Below, piece by piece: positions 47,236 through 57,850 of a stretch of 64,000 nt of DNA. Position 1 is the stretch's first letter; each line of letters begins with the position of its first letter. The stretch spans positions 125,333,203-125,397,202 of the forward strand of contig OY997588.1 of the NCBI GenBank assembly GCA_963921825.1. The letters are read 5' to 3'. A program made the position numbers and the translations under genes. The DNA is from Erodium maritimum (taxonomy: Eukaryota; Streptophyta; Magnoliopsida; Geraniales; Geraniaceae). Under the pieces are notes generated by a model. It was not told the origin of the DNA and did no database searches. It was given only the letters and a program-made list of their open reading frames with translations.

Positions 47236-47245
47236 TTTATTCATA

Positions 47246-47516
47246 TAAGTAGAGTTAATGAAAATCATTGTTTAACAATAGAACCACAATCGTTTAACTA
47301 CCCTGAGAATGAAAGAGAAGTAATCAATATTAATACAAGATCTAGAATACGACCTAAATATAGGGTTGATAGAATATGATATTTCCAATGAGATACTATT
47401 AGGAAGTGACTTCCTAGCAAAAATAGATTATGAAATAAGCAACCAGGGAATAGAAATAAAGGAAAAAGGTAAGACAAGATTTCTAAATAAAAATATCATG
47501 AACCTAGAAAAAAATT
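47246..47516 (+). pseudogene. Endogenous pararetrovirus movement protein, C-terminal part
   Basis: Viral sequence resumes directly after the target duplication. A frameshift near 47340 leads into a segment with LIEYDISNEILLGSDFLAKI, a hydrophobic block resembling the end of the movement-protein core in caulimovirids. A stop lies at about 47514. Confidence 0.6.
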
Positions 47517-49042
47517 GACAGAGAAAAGGACAAGGCTCCAAGAACTAAAAGAACTTATAAAAGAAGGTATAGACTCACAAGAAAAATATTTAGAGCGTCT
47601 AAAAATTCAAGAGGAGCTAAAAGAAAAAAATAAAAAAGCTAGAAAAATTGAAAAGGAAACTTGAAAAGGTATGGATAAATATGGAAAATGGATGGAAGAA
47701 AAGAATATTTATAAAATGAATAATATAACTAGTGACACAATGTTAAGACAATTATGGGATGAGATAGTAATAAAACAAAAACTAGAACAGAAATTAGATA
47801 AGATAACAATAATAGTAAATAGCATCCAAGAAGAAATAAATAATATAAAAAATGAACAAGACCTAATAAGAACGATAGTGAAAGAAGAATTAACTAGCCT
47901 ATCCAACAGGCTTGCAATACAGAAGTACCAACCTATAAAACAATATTACAAAAATTAACAAAATTGGAAGGAGAAGCAACTATTAGTGGTATTAGCAAAC
48001 AGATAATCAAAGAAGTAAAAATCGAACCAGATCTAGTGCCAATAAATGTATGGAAGAAAACAAGAGAACCTATAATGGTTGATGTCAGCAAAACAAAGAC
48101 AAAGGTTTCAGAGTCTGCAAATAAGGCATTAAAGGAAGTAACAGACCTATAAATGGGACATAGTGTATTTAGTTTCATTGAAAAATATGGAAAAGAAATA
48201 GGAGAAAAGAATAAACAAAACTATGAACCTTTGAAAAAAAGAAAGAACATACCAATCCAACAGGCTTGCAATACAAAAAAGGATAAATATACACAAGAGA
48301 AAGTAGGCGAATTAAAGAAAGAGGTGATAAAACTGAAGAAAGAAAATAACAAGCTCAAAGATACCGTAGACACAGAATGGTATAAGAAATACAAGAAATA
48401 TAAAACCAAACATAAGAATACAAAGAAAGATCTAGACATAACAAAAATTGAATTAAGAGAAGCAATGGAAAAAATAAAAGATCTAGGAGAAGATTTAGCA
48501 GAAACTAGAAATGAATGGGAGGAAATGAAAGAAGGCTTGGAAACCCTGAAAAGACAATTAAATAAATTAAAAGAAAAAAAAAGCTTTTGAGGAATCAGAT
48601 AAAGAACCAAGAGAACATGAGAGTGAAAGAAGTAGCTCGAAAGGATCTAATGAGGTAGAAAGTAGTAATAACTTCATAAACTTCATACAGGAATCTGAAG
48701 AAGACGAGATACAAAAAGAAAATAACCAAATCATAAAAGCCTTAGAAGAAATGAAAAATATAAATGCAATTATATAAAAAGAACCAGAAAGCGATATTGA
48801 AAATGATAATGATGACCTAGCAGGAATAGATATGGAAACTGAAAGTATAGTAAATAGAGATGCAGACGATTATCCGGAAGAAGAGATATCTGATGCAAAC
48901 TTAGAACCCATAAACCTGAAAAGTAGAAAAATGTCTAACCATATACCCATCGGGCAACAAGAAGAAGTAAGAGACTTTGTAGGATCTATGGCCCAAGGAA
49001 TAAATCCACATGGATATTTCCTAGACTTAAGTGCCTTTGAAC
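47517..49042 (+). pseudogene. Endogenous pararetrovirus inter-domain and coat protein N-terminal region
   Basis: A string of Lys/Glu-rich frames separated by stops. 47671-47958 is helical and coiled-coil. 47957-48151 follows. 48153-48590 is a long predicted coiled coil (VIKLKKENNKLKDTVDTEW and similar). Then comes a very acidic stretch 48590-49042 (EESEEDEIQKEN, DNDDLAGIDMETES, YPEEEISD) typical of the acidic N-terminus of caulimovirid coat proteins. It is cut at 49042-49043 by the truncated end of an LTR. The coat-protein core is not found on the other side. Confidence 0.6.
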
Positions 49043-49847
49043 GTCGCGAGCCACAACTCGATAAAAACAATAGTAAAATACTTCAACAATTAATGGTGCG
49101 TCTCTAGACATTAGCCCGAATCCCCATCAGCTCCCTACCTCCGAGAATCCTGCTAGTACAATTCCCGCTCGACACCTGAAACACAACAAGTAAGGGGGTG
49201 AGCTTACGCTCAGTAGGAAAAGTAGTTAAGGTTCTAAACCACAATTCATCACCACGGGTAACCGTCCAATTAGGGCATACTAGTAACACACAACTCTTAG
49301 TAACAAATAAACGATCACTCCAAGGCAGCACCTGGCCTTCACTCAGGCACAACCCGTAAAACAACTCACGACGAACCGAACCAATACCACTTTCCACATT
49401 CAGCTCTTGACACCCATCACCTAACGATTCTCAACGGACAACGCCCACGGTTATCTTACAACCGACCACACGTGCGAACTCGCACTGCAACACCGGAATC
49501 AGGTACAACATCACCTCGAGTCACCCAACACTCTCACAAGACCGAAGTCTCACTTAACCCAATGCGCAAAGCCAGACAGCCTGCACGGCTCACACAACAG
49601 AACAATGCACAAAACCCAACAACGAGAATAAAGCACACAGCAAGACACACACAGATGTCATAAGACATCACACAACCAATCAGCCAGAATAAGGCACGGG
49701 CGAGACACACACAAATGTCGCCTAACGGCATAAGCCATACCACCAGATGCACACAACCAATTATATCGTACTGGACCACACATCATCAGTCCCGATATCT
49801 TCCTCCGCACACAGACGAAGGGTAACATCCTCGACCGGAAATCCCTC

Positions 49848-52786
49848 TGTCACGCCCCAAATCCGGTTTTGGCCGGACTCGAGACGTGACTTGAAGATAA
49901 AACAAAATAACAATAAAACATCTCAAATTGCAATAATCAATCCTCCAAATTTAGTTTCCATCAAAATATCTCAGTGAAAGCTCCAAAATAGATTCTTAAA
50001 ACATAAAGTTCATAATCCAAAATGGGACCATGGTCGTCTCTAAACATAAAAGCACCCGAACCCACCGAAGCTCCCGAGCCTCGAGTCCGCTACTCATCAA
50101 GCCAGCCTGTACAACAGTAAACAACAATAGGGGTGAGCTTGCACTCAGTAGGGAAAATCATAAACAACTCAGTCTCTGGTTTAGTAATAAAGAGCCTTAG
50201 CTCGACAACCTGATAAGCAATTAACACCATAGTTCAGTAAAACGCAGCCGAATAGATAAAGTTAAAACATCATTATATCCTTAAGGTTAGCGGTGACTTT
50301 TAATAGAATAAGTGAAAGCGCTGTAAACATTTGATGACTACTAAGATGGGAGCAAGTAAATATCACACCAACAACTCGAATCCTCGATACTCCGATCCAC
50401 GAGTAGTTTCTTGTGTCATATCGGATCCCATACTCCGATCCACAAGGGTACTCGTATCATATCAGATTTTTCCTCGGTCCAAAGGTGGCACATACATCGG
50501 GCTGCCGGTAACAATCCATGAGGGACGCTTATCGTCGGGATTCTCGGAAATGCCCCCGAAAGACAATATGTCATAGGGTACCAAGGTAATGCTCCCGCAG
50601 GACGCATACACTTGGGTGAATCAACAAGTAACCAAACCCTGCAGGGTAAACCATCCAAATGCCCCGCAAGGACCAATAATACCCACACCGGAATCCTCCA
50701 CGGTGTAGGTCCAACAACCAATGCCCCGCAAGGTAAACCATTCTCTGCACCGGAATCCTCCACGGTGTATATCCAATAACCAATGCCCTGCAGGGTAAAC
50801 CATTCTCTGCACCGGAATCCTCCACGGTGTATATTCAATAACCAATGCCCCGCAGGGTAAACCATTCCCTGCACCGGAATCCTCCACGGTGTATTTCCAA
50901 TAACCAATGCCCCGCAGGGTAAACCATTCCCCACACCGGAATCCTCAACGGTGTGGGTACCATAACAGATCGCCAATAATCATCCCCGTAAACCATCCCC
51001 ACACCGGAATCCTCAACGGTGTGGGTACCTTAACCAGCATCCCGCATGATCTATCAAACAATGCCCCACAGGGTCCACAATCAATATCCCGCAGGATCAA
51101 TCAAACAATGCCCCGCAGGTTCCACACATTCATCAATATACATCACACGGGATTCATACCCACAATTACACCTACCATCATACTTACCATCTGCACTCCA
51201 TCGGTCTATCACTCACCCGATCATATCCTTTAGCACAACCAATTTCACTCAATCATTCATCCAACCATTCAATCATTCAAGCATGCATTCGATCATTCAA
51301 GCATTCAAGCATGTATTCAATCTAGTTTCATTAGACTCTTGATTATCCTAATGACTAGCAAACAAAGCATGTGAAACTAACACAACTAATCTGAGGGCTC
51401 ATCACAGCCTCTCTACCAGTAAATCAATTCCCAAGTATTGAAATGCGAGTTACACTAGTTATTCACATCCTATGCATGCAATTCTAGACACTTCCGGTTA
51501 TTAGTAATCGAAAGACGGTTATTCTAGTTATTCGCATCCTATATGCATTTCTAGGACCTTTCCAATTTTATTAACCTAATAGGCATACTAAAGCATTATT
51601 TAAACGAGGAGTTTAGAACTTTCCCTACCTTGCGGTCTTCCTCTAATAATACTCCTAGATGCTGACGACCGTGCCAACTCCGTCTTCTCGGGCGAAGTCC
51701 AATTTCTCGGGTGGAGTCCAATTTCTCGGGTGGAGTCCCGTTCTCGAGCGAAGTCCAGTCTGGGTTTTGACAAATAAAAGGGTCCAATCAGAACCGGTAA
51801 TTGTCCAAGGTTTCTCTGATTTGTCTAATGTCCTTTAATTATCCAAATTACGTCAAATAATTATATTAATTAATTAATTAAATCTGATTTTAAAATAACA
51901 ACCTTGAAACCGGGTTGAACCGAATCCAGGCCCAAAGGTCTGGCCTAAGGTCCTCAGACCAAGGTCTAGGTCCTAAGGCCCAGTAGTCGTTTCTGGCCCA
52001 AAGTCTAGTCGTGGCCGAAACCGGGCTGGTCTGAGTTCGGTGAGCGTTCCGGTGAGCAGCGGCGGCGGACGGCGACGGAGATGGTCGGAGGACACTCGGA
52101 ACTGGCTGGGAGAAGCGTCAGGACACCGGCGTGCACACGGTAGCGACGAAGCCGTCAGACGCGCGGTATAACGTCCCTCTGGCTCAGATCTGGCGCGGGA
52201 GGAAGCGGACGCCGGCGTGGGAGCGTCCGGCCAGAATCGCTCCATCCCGAGCTCGCCACGGCGTCGTTAGGGGAAAGTGATCCCGTCGGTGGTTGTCGCA
52301 GGAGAAGATCGGGACGGGGAGGGTACGAACCTTACCGTCGTCTTCGATGCTGGCGCGGCAAGAAGCTGATGCTGAGAGTTTCACCGCGTCGGGGTTCTGG
52401 ATCAGAAGGCCGTGGGTTTGTTTTGTGAACGGCGGCGATGGCTACGGTGAGGTGAAGTTGAGTGAGAGAGGGAGAAGAGAGACGAGAGAGAACCGAAGGA
52501 GGAACAGAAATGCGGCGCCGGTTTATGCCTCGTTTTGCGTGCTAGAACACGTGAAGAAGGAGGAACTGTAGGGTTTGGTGTTGGGTTAGACCGGCTTGGC
52601 TCGTGGGCCGGCGCACGTATCACTGTTTGGGCCCAAGCTGGCCCAAACCCCCAATTCAGTCCAATTTAAATTCTTTCCCTCTTGTTTTTTTATTATTTTT
52701 CTTCTCAAAATTTACTTGTTGCAAAAACTCACCCCAATGTTTCGATTTTTCAAATAATACCCTACAGTATTAAGTGGGGTTTTACA
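49848..52786 (-). mobile_element. Solo LTR, family B, nested
   Basis: 2939 bp starting TGTCACGCCCC and ending GGGGTTTTACA on the plus strand. The reverse complement therefore begins TGTAAAACCCC and ends GGGGCGTGACA. An exact 5-bp duplication CCCTC lies at 49843-49847 and 52787-52791. The interrupted host LTR sequence matches 58760-58790 when the insertion is disregarded. It has the same family as 29409-32650. Its only internal structures are a tandem array and a GC-rich leader-like segment at 51900-52620. Confidence 0.92.
50640..51050. repeat. 62-bp tandem repeat, five to six copies
   Basis: The unit combines CAATGCCCCGCAGGGTAAACC with CACCGGAATCCTCCACGGTGT. The two halves vary semi-independently, and the last copies carry CCTCAACGGTGTGGGTACC. 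It is the reverse complement, in part, of the 47-bp array at 31545-31735. Confidence 0.88.
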
Positions 52787-55519
52787 CCCTCAGGCCGATG
52801 TCTTCCACGCACACAGACGTAGGCACGATATCTTCCTCCGCACACAGACGAAGGGTAACATCCTCGACCGGAAATCCCTCAGTCCGATGTCTTCCACGCA
52901 CACAGACGTGGACACTACTCAACATGCGTACCGAACCGGTAATGCCATCATCCGGACGTCTTCCACGCACACAGACGTGGGGCATCCCGTCACATACACT
53001 CGGGGCATCTCTCACCACATGTACAGGACCGGCACACACCTCGGTCGAACATCGTCCCGGACTACGGGTCATCGCGGTGCTGATCATGCCATCCTTGGCC
53101 TCAATACGCTTCACCGGAACTACCCCTCGGTGTAAGCCCACTCCGGATACGCCGTCTCTTGGAGCACCCCAACAGGGTCTAACACACAACACAATCGGTC
53201 TATCACTCACCCAGTCATATCACAACCAAGGATTCACGTAATCAAACATGGCACACTTTCCCACACACAGTCACAACATGCAACACCGAGTATAATCTTA
53301 TTTAGACTCGCACACAACGGGTATAGCACACAACACGCAAACCTAGGGCTCGACATAGCCCATCTACCAGCACGGCAATTTCCCAAGTATTGAAAGCAGG
53401 CTAACACTAGTGAATCTCGTCCTACATGTTACTAGACTCGTTCGTTTAATCAATTAAGTAAAGTCGTCCCTATATGCCAACTAGGACCTTTCCCTTATTA
53501 TTAAACCCTAATCATGCACACTAGTAACTTTCCGTAATTAAAGCGGTATCCGCTACTTTCCCTACCTCAAGGCGAACCGACAACTACGTCTCCTAGTTGC
53601 TGACGTCCTGGCCTAACTCCGGTCTTCTCGGGCGAAGTCCACGACTGATTTTAATAGGTAAAACTTTACAATCAGTTCCGATATAGCCCAATTTACATTT
53701 AACATTTGCCTTTTAAACTCGAACGGGTCAAAAGCGGGATTAAACAACGAATCGGGTTCGAGAACCCTAACCCCGAGCACAGAACCCGATGCACGTTTCC
53801 CGAGGTACGGTTCCCAATGCACGGATCCCGAGGCATGGTTTTTGAGGCACGAATCCCGAGGCACATGTTTCGAGGCACAATTCCCGATGTAACCAATACA
53901 GTAGTTCCGTTTTTAATCTCGTTCTAAGTCCGATTAAACGTCCAGTTTATTCATTCGGTTTCCAACATCGATCCAAGTTCGTTCCAGAGTCAAAAACCAG
54001 TCTTTTTAATTAAAACAGATCCACTTTTCTTTGTTTATCTTGTTTTTCCCTTTTAAATCTCAAATCTGATTTCTTTTCCCCTTTTTCTTTTAGTTTCTTT
54101 AATTACTGATTCAAACTCGTCCAGATCCGGATCCAAAACAGAAATCGGTTTCAACTGTCCAGATCCAATAGAAGTTCGAAAAAAACGAAAGGGAAGGGGA
54201 AGGATGTCGGTCAGAATCCGACCGAACGACGGCAAAGACGTCACCGGCGGGGGTCTCATCGTAAAGGGAAGAAGAACAGCGGCGAGGCAGATGGGGCTCC
54301 GGCGCTGAATCGTTCAGCGTACTCGCCGCGTTACCGACCAACTCCAGAACCTCTGCGGCGAGGTATTCGAGGACGGCGGCGGAGAGCTCGGTTACACGAC
54401 GGTGGGGAGACGGAGAAAGGAGAGGGAGAGGTCGCGAGAGGCTCGGGGACAAGGACGCCGGCGACGACTCGGGCGAGGTCGGTGACGATGTGGCTCGGGA
54501 GATCGGAGGACGACGGCGGCGGCGGTGACGGTTTAACTGAACGGAGAGAATGGAAGGTAGGGGGAGACGGTGGTGGGCGTGAGAGAAGAGGAGGAGGTGA
54601 GGGATGGTCGGAGAGAGTTCGGCGAGGGAGAGGGACGACTTGGGCGTTTCGAAGGAGAAGAGGGAAGAGAGAATCGGGATTGAGAGGTTCGAAGAAGAAG
54701 ACGAGGCGTGAATGGGTTCTGAAACCCTAAAGTTTGAGCTTAAGTACTACGAGCTTGGGCCGGGTCGAAGTCTTGGGTCGGGTCCGTGGATCGGGCCTGG
54801 TCTGCCCGGTCCAGCCCAAACCTTTTTTTTAACGAATTAAAATTTAAACAGAATTTCAACCTCGTCGTTACCAAAAACCGACCCAAATTTCAACCTCGAT
54901 GTTCCGATCGAATAAAATTAGATAAATTAAAACTTTTTACCGAAGCGGTCTTCACAATCTACCCCCCCTTAAAAGAATTTTGCCCTCGAAACTTAAAACG
55001 AACGCGCTCCACTTAACCCTATCTCTAGGAACGTTCGATTAAAACTCACAGTCTACTGCCCCTCAAGTCCGTTAGTCGATACCGGAATCCTCCGTTGGTA
55101 GGGACGTCACACCGCCACATGCAACTTGGTCGAGATATCCTATACCGGAACCGTCCGTCGGTATAGGTATCATACCGGAACAAAACTCATATCGCACTTA
55201 AAACGGATCCAACACAACGACACCTCTCCACAACCATTCTCTTCGCTTAACAGTAACGCCTACACAACAGAACGCAAGGAGTCCACCACGCTTTCGCTGC
55301 GCCACTCTGATCTCAACGTTACCTGGCCAAACTCGGGGCGCGAACTCTAAAAAACGGAAACGACTTAAACGAAACGCAAGCCCAAAAGTTGCAACAAAAA
55401 TAAAAGTAATAAAACCAACACGAGTCAAACACAAGTCTCAAAAAGAAAGCACAGTTCTAAGATCAAAACAAAAGATCGAAACAAAAGCAACTCCCGGACT
55501 CTGGCTAGTCTCATGCTCT

Positions 55520-56933
55520 ACGGTGTCCCCTAATCCCAGTCGTGCTCGACACCCGGAGCGATCTCCTGATCGTAGTCATGTCTCTCCGCCCGTGAGTCGG
55601 TGACAGCATACACCCGACCCTGCCGCATCAGGGGTCCGCCTCTCGGAGGTGGTGGAAGTGCCACCTGCTGCGCAGCGCGATGTCCCGACGCTGGTGCACT
55701 AGCTGCTTGTTTCGGCGCCCTCTGCGTCTGAGCCTGACGCTGCTGGAACTGTGGCGAGTGCCCCGTCTACAACTGCTGTGGTCGCGGAGCTTGCGCCACC
55801 GGATACGGCTCGGGGCACCTGGGAGCGAAATGTCCTGGCCGGCCACATCGGTGACACAATAGTGACCCGACACTCGACCTCTCCTCAGGTCTACCCATCT
55901 GGCGATCCACTGATCCGTCGCTCATCTGACACTCTCGTACCATGTGACCTGGCTGTCAGCAACAATAGCAAGCGCGTCCCAACACGGGAGGCCCAACAGA
56001 AGCTACCAACCCGACCTGTCGTGATCCTCTCAACTGGGTCTGAGGCTGAAACGATCCTGAGGTCCTCTGCCTCCTAGAATCCCGAGACTCAGACGGTCTC
56101 TGTGAACTGCTCGATCTGGGCCTGACCTCCCGAGCTCTAGCTGACTCTCGGAAGCGTCGCTTTATGGTCAAAGTCTGCTCCACTAGATCGGAGAAAACCT
56201 GGGTCCTCAACACAGCGACCCGTTCCGCGATCGCCGGACGGAGTCCCCCCTCAAAACGTCGGCATCTGAGATCCTCTGTCTGCACCATCTCCGGAGCGAA
56301 GCGAGCCAAGGAGGTGAACCTCGCCTCGTACTCAGACACCGATAGACTCTCATGTCGCAGCTCCAGGAACTGCTGACGTCTGTCGTCCAGAACGGCCCGT
56401 GGGAAGTACTGCTCCAGGAAGCGTTGTCCGAACAGCACAAAGTCGTCCCCAACTCGCGTCTGCTCCCGACGCCACCAGTGTTAGGCCTCACCCTCCAGAT
56501 GAAAGGCCGTGAATGAAACTCGGAGTCTACCGCTCATCACCCCAGATGTATCAAGGTTGCGGGTGATCCGCTCCAGCCATCGCTCAGCTCCCTCGGGGTC
56601 GGGCTCCCCGGAGAACACAGGCGTGCCTAGCCTGCGAAAATCTCGCAATGCCTGTGCAGTGTAGCTGTCAACCTGCGTAGGCTCCTCAGATGTCGTTGTA
56701 GTCGCAGTAGGTACAAGTTTGGGTGTAGGAGGTGCTGCCTCTCTACGGGCAAAGGCAGTTGCCAATCCCTGCACGGTGCGGGTCAGCTCCTCAAAAGCTG
56801 CCGGCCGGACTGTCTCAGTCCTCTCACGTCGCCCCAGTGGGTGCATCCTGGGCACTAGTCTCCCCGACATACTCAGCAGTGGGATGCTGTCCTCGGCCCC
56901 TAGCTGGCCGTCCTCGGGTGCCTCATGGGGCAT
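55520..56933 (-). pseudogene. Ty3/gypsy gag protein with two zinc knuckles, interrupted by stops
   Basis: From ATG 56933 the protein has an acidic N-terminus, then a retrotransposon gag core with FRRLGTPVFSGEPDPEGAERW, EQYFPRAVLDDRRQQF and LRHESLSVSEYEARFTSLA. An Arg/Ser-rich linker follows, then two CCHC knuckles: one with a stop between its Cys (near 55957) and one intact, CHRCGRPGHFAPRC (about 55840-55880). In-frame stops lie at 56483-56481, 55958-55956 and about 55770. This is the packaging protein of the element. The stops are single-base changes in an otherwise continuous frame, suggesting a recent loss. Confidence 0.85.
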
Positions 56934-57835
56934 ACGTACATGCCATGACGTAAAACTCTCTGCACGGATAACGCACAGATCTCAGTTTCTTGCCTCGAAA
57001 AACGCGCTTATAATAACTAACGTCACACACAGACCACTTAATACTACTCATAATATTATTATACTCAATATAGTATAGTCACTCAGTAGCACACAACAGA
57101 GAATTCGCATACTAGTGCTTCACACAGATCATATATACACACATATCATATATACACACAGCAGGGTTACACCCATTTTCAATTTAGCAACACTTCTACA
57201 CTTAGGTCACACAGACTACCACTTTATACTTCAAATGATTTCACACGTCCAACCCCAATTTAGTTCAAGTTCTTAACACATTCTCATTCCAACATAACAT
57301 TCGTGTTGACGCTGCGTCGTTGCAACCTGGTTCAAGCGTCCCCGAATCATGTTGTAACCACTTGGCATCCCCCCATTCACGTCCAGCTACAGTGGCCCCT
57401 ATAGCTGAATCGTGATGGTACATACACTTCAGTTTCTGTAGAAAATCGAGCATGACCTGTTCGTAAATTAAGTGAACCATCCGCTTATGTGGGATAATCA
57501 GTTACCTTTGCACATAACACTCAAACCCAAATATAATACACATCAATTCATTCCAACTTTTACACCTCGGGTCTCGGTAATTTCAATTCTACCGCCCGGT
57601 CAAATCCGATCTTGGACAATAGTTAAGTCAACACGACAACAACCACACAGGTTCAACAAAAGTCTACGACACTCAGGCCGGACACTACACCAACCCGAGA
57701 CTCGTTCCGTCTTGTTTCTACGCATAGGACAACTCCGACTTGAGTAACCGACACACAACACCATAACGACCCACTCTACCCACCTAGGTGACGTATGGTC
57801 CGAGGTTTTGAAAAATCCTTTCAAAATGAAACCAG

Positions 57836-57847
57836 GCTCTGATACCA
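57836..57847 (-). other. Primer-binding site of the gag-only element
   Basis: Minus-strand TGGTATCAGAGC, three bases from the LTR end at 57851. It is complementary to initiator tRNA-Met. Confidence 0.9.
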
Positions 57848-57850
57848 AAT

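Larger units (their letters stand above)
49043..54956 (-). repeat. 3' LTR (family A) of the gag-only gypsy element, truncated and containing a nested solo LTR
   Basis: It matches the right-hand LTR at 57851-60629 from TCGCGAGCCAC onward, but lacks about 115 bp of its end, so no target duplication can be read there. The solo LTR 49848-52786 interrupts it. It runs to TTCACA at 54956, next to the polypurine tract. Unlike the right copy it retains about 330 bp around 54200-54590. The parts 52792-53000 and 49790-49847 align with 58720-58990. Confidence 0.85.
54957..57850 (-). mobile_element. Internal region of a gag-only Ty3/gypsy element
   Basis: It is bounded by the two family A LTRs. On the minus strand it has, in order: the tRNA-Met primer site at 57847-57836, about 900 bp of untranslated sequence, a gag gene (56933 to about 55520), about 500 bp without domains, and the polypurine tract at 54957-54976 (TTAAGGGGGGTAGAT on the minus strand). 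No protease, RT, RNase H or integrase is present. The full element (49043-60629) is therefore non-autonomous. Confidence 0.85.

Noticed and set aside
50640-51050. Regularly spaced repeats that could suggest a CRISPR array
   Set aside because: Units are contiguous tandem repeats without unique spacers, in a plant LTR. No cas genes are present.
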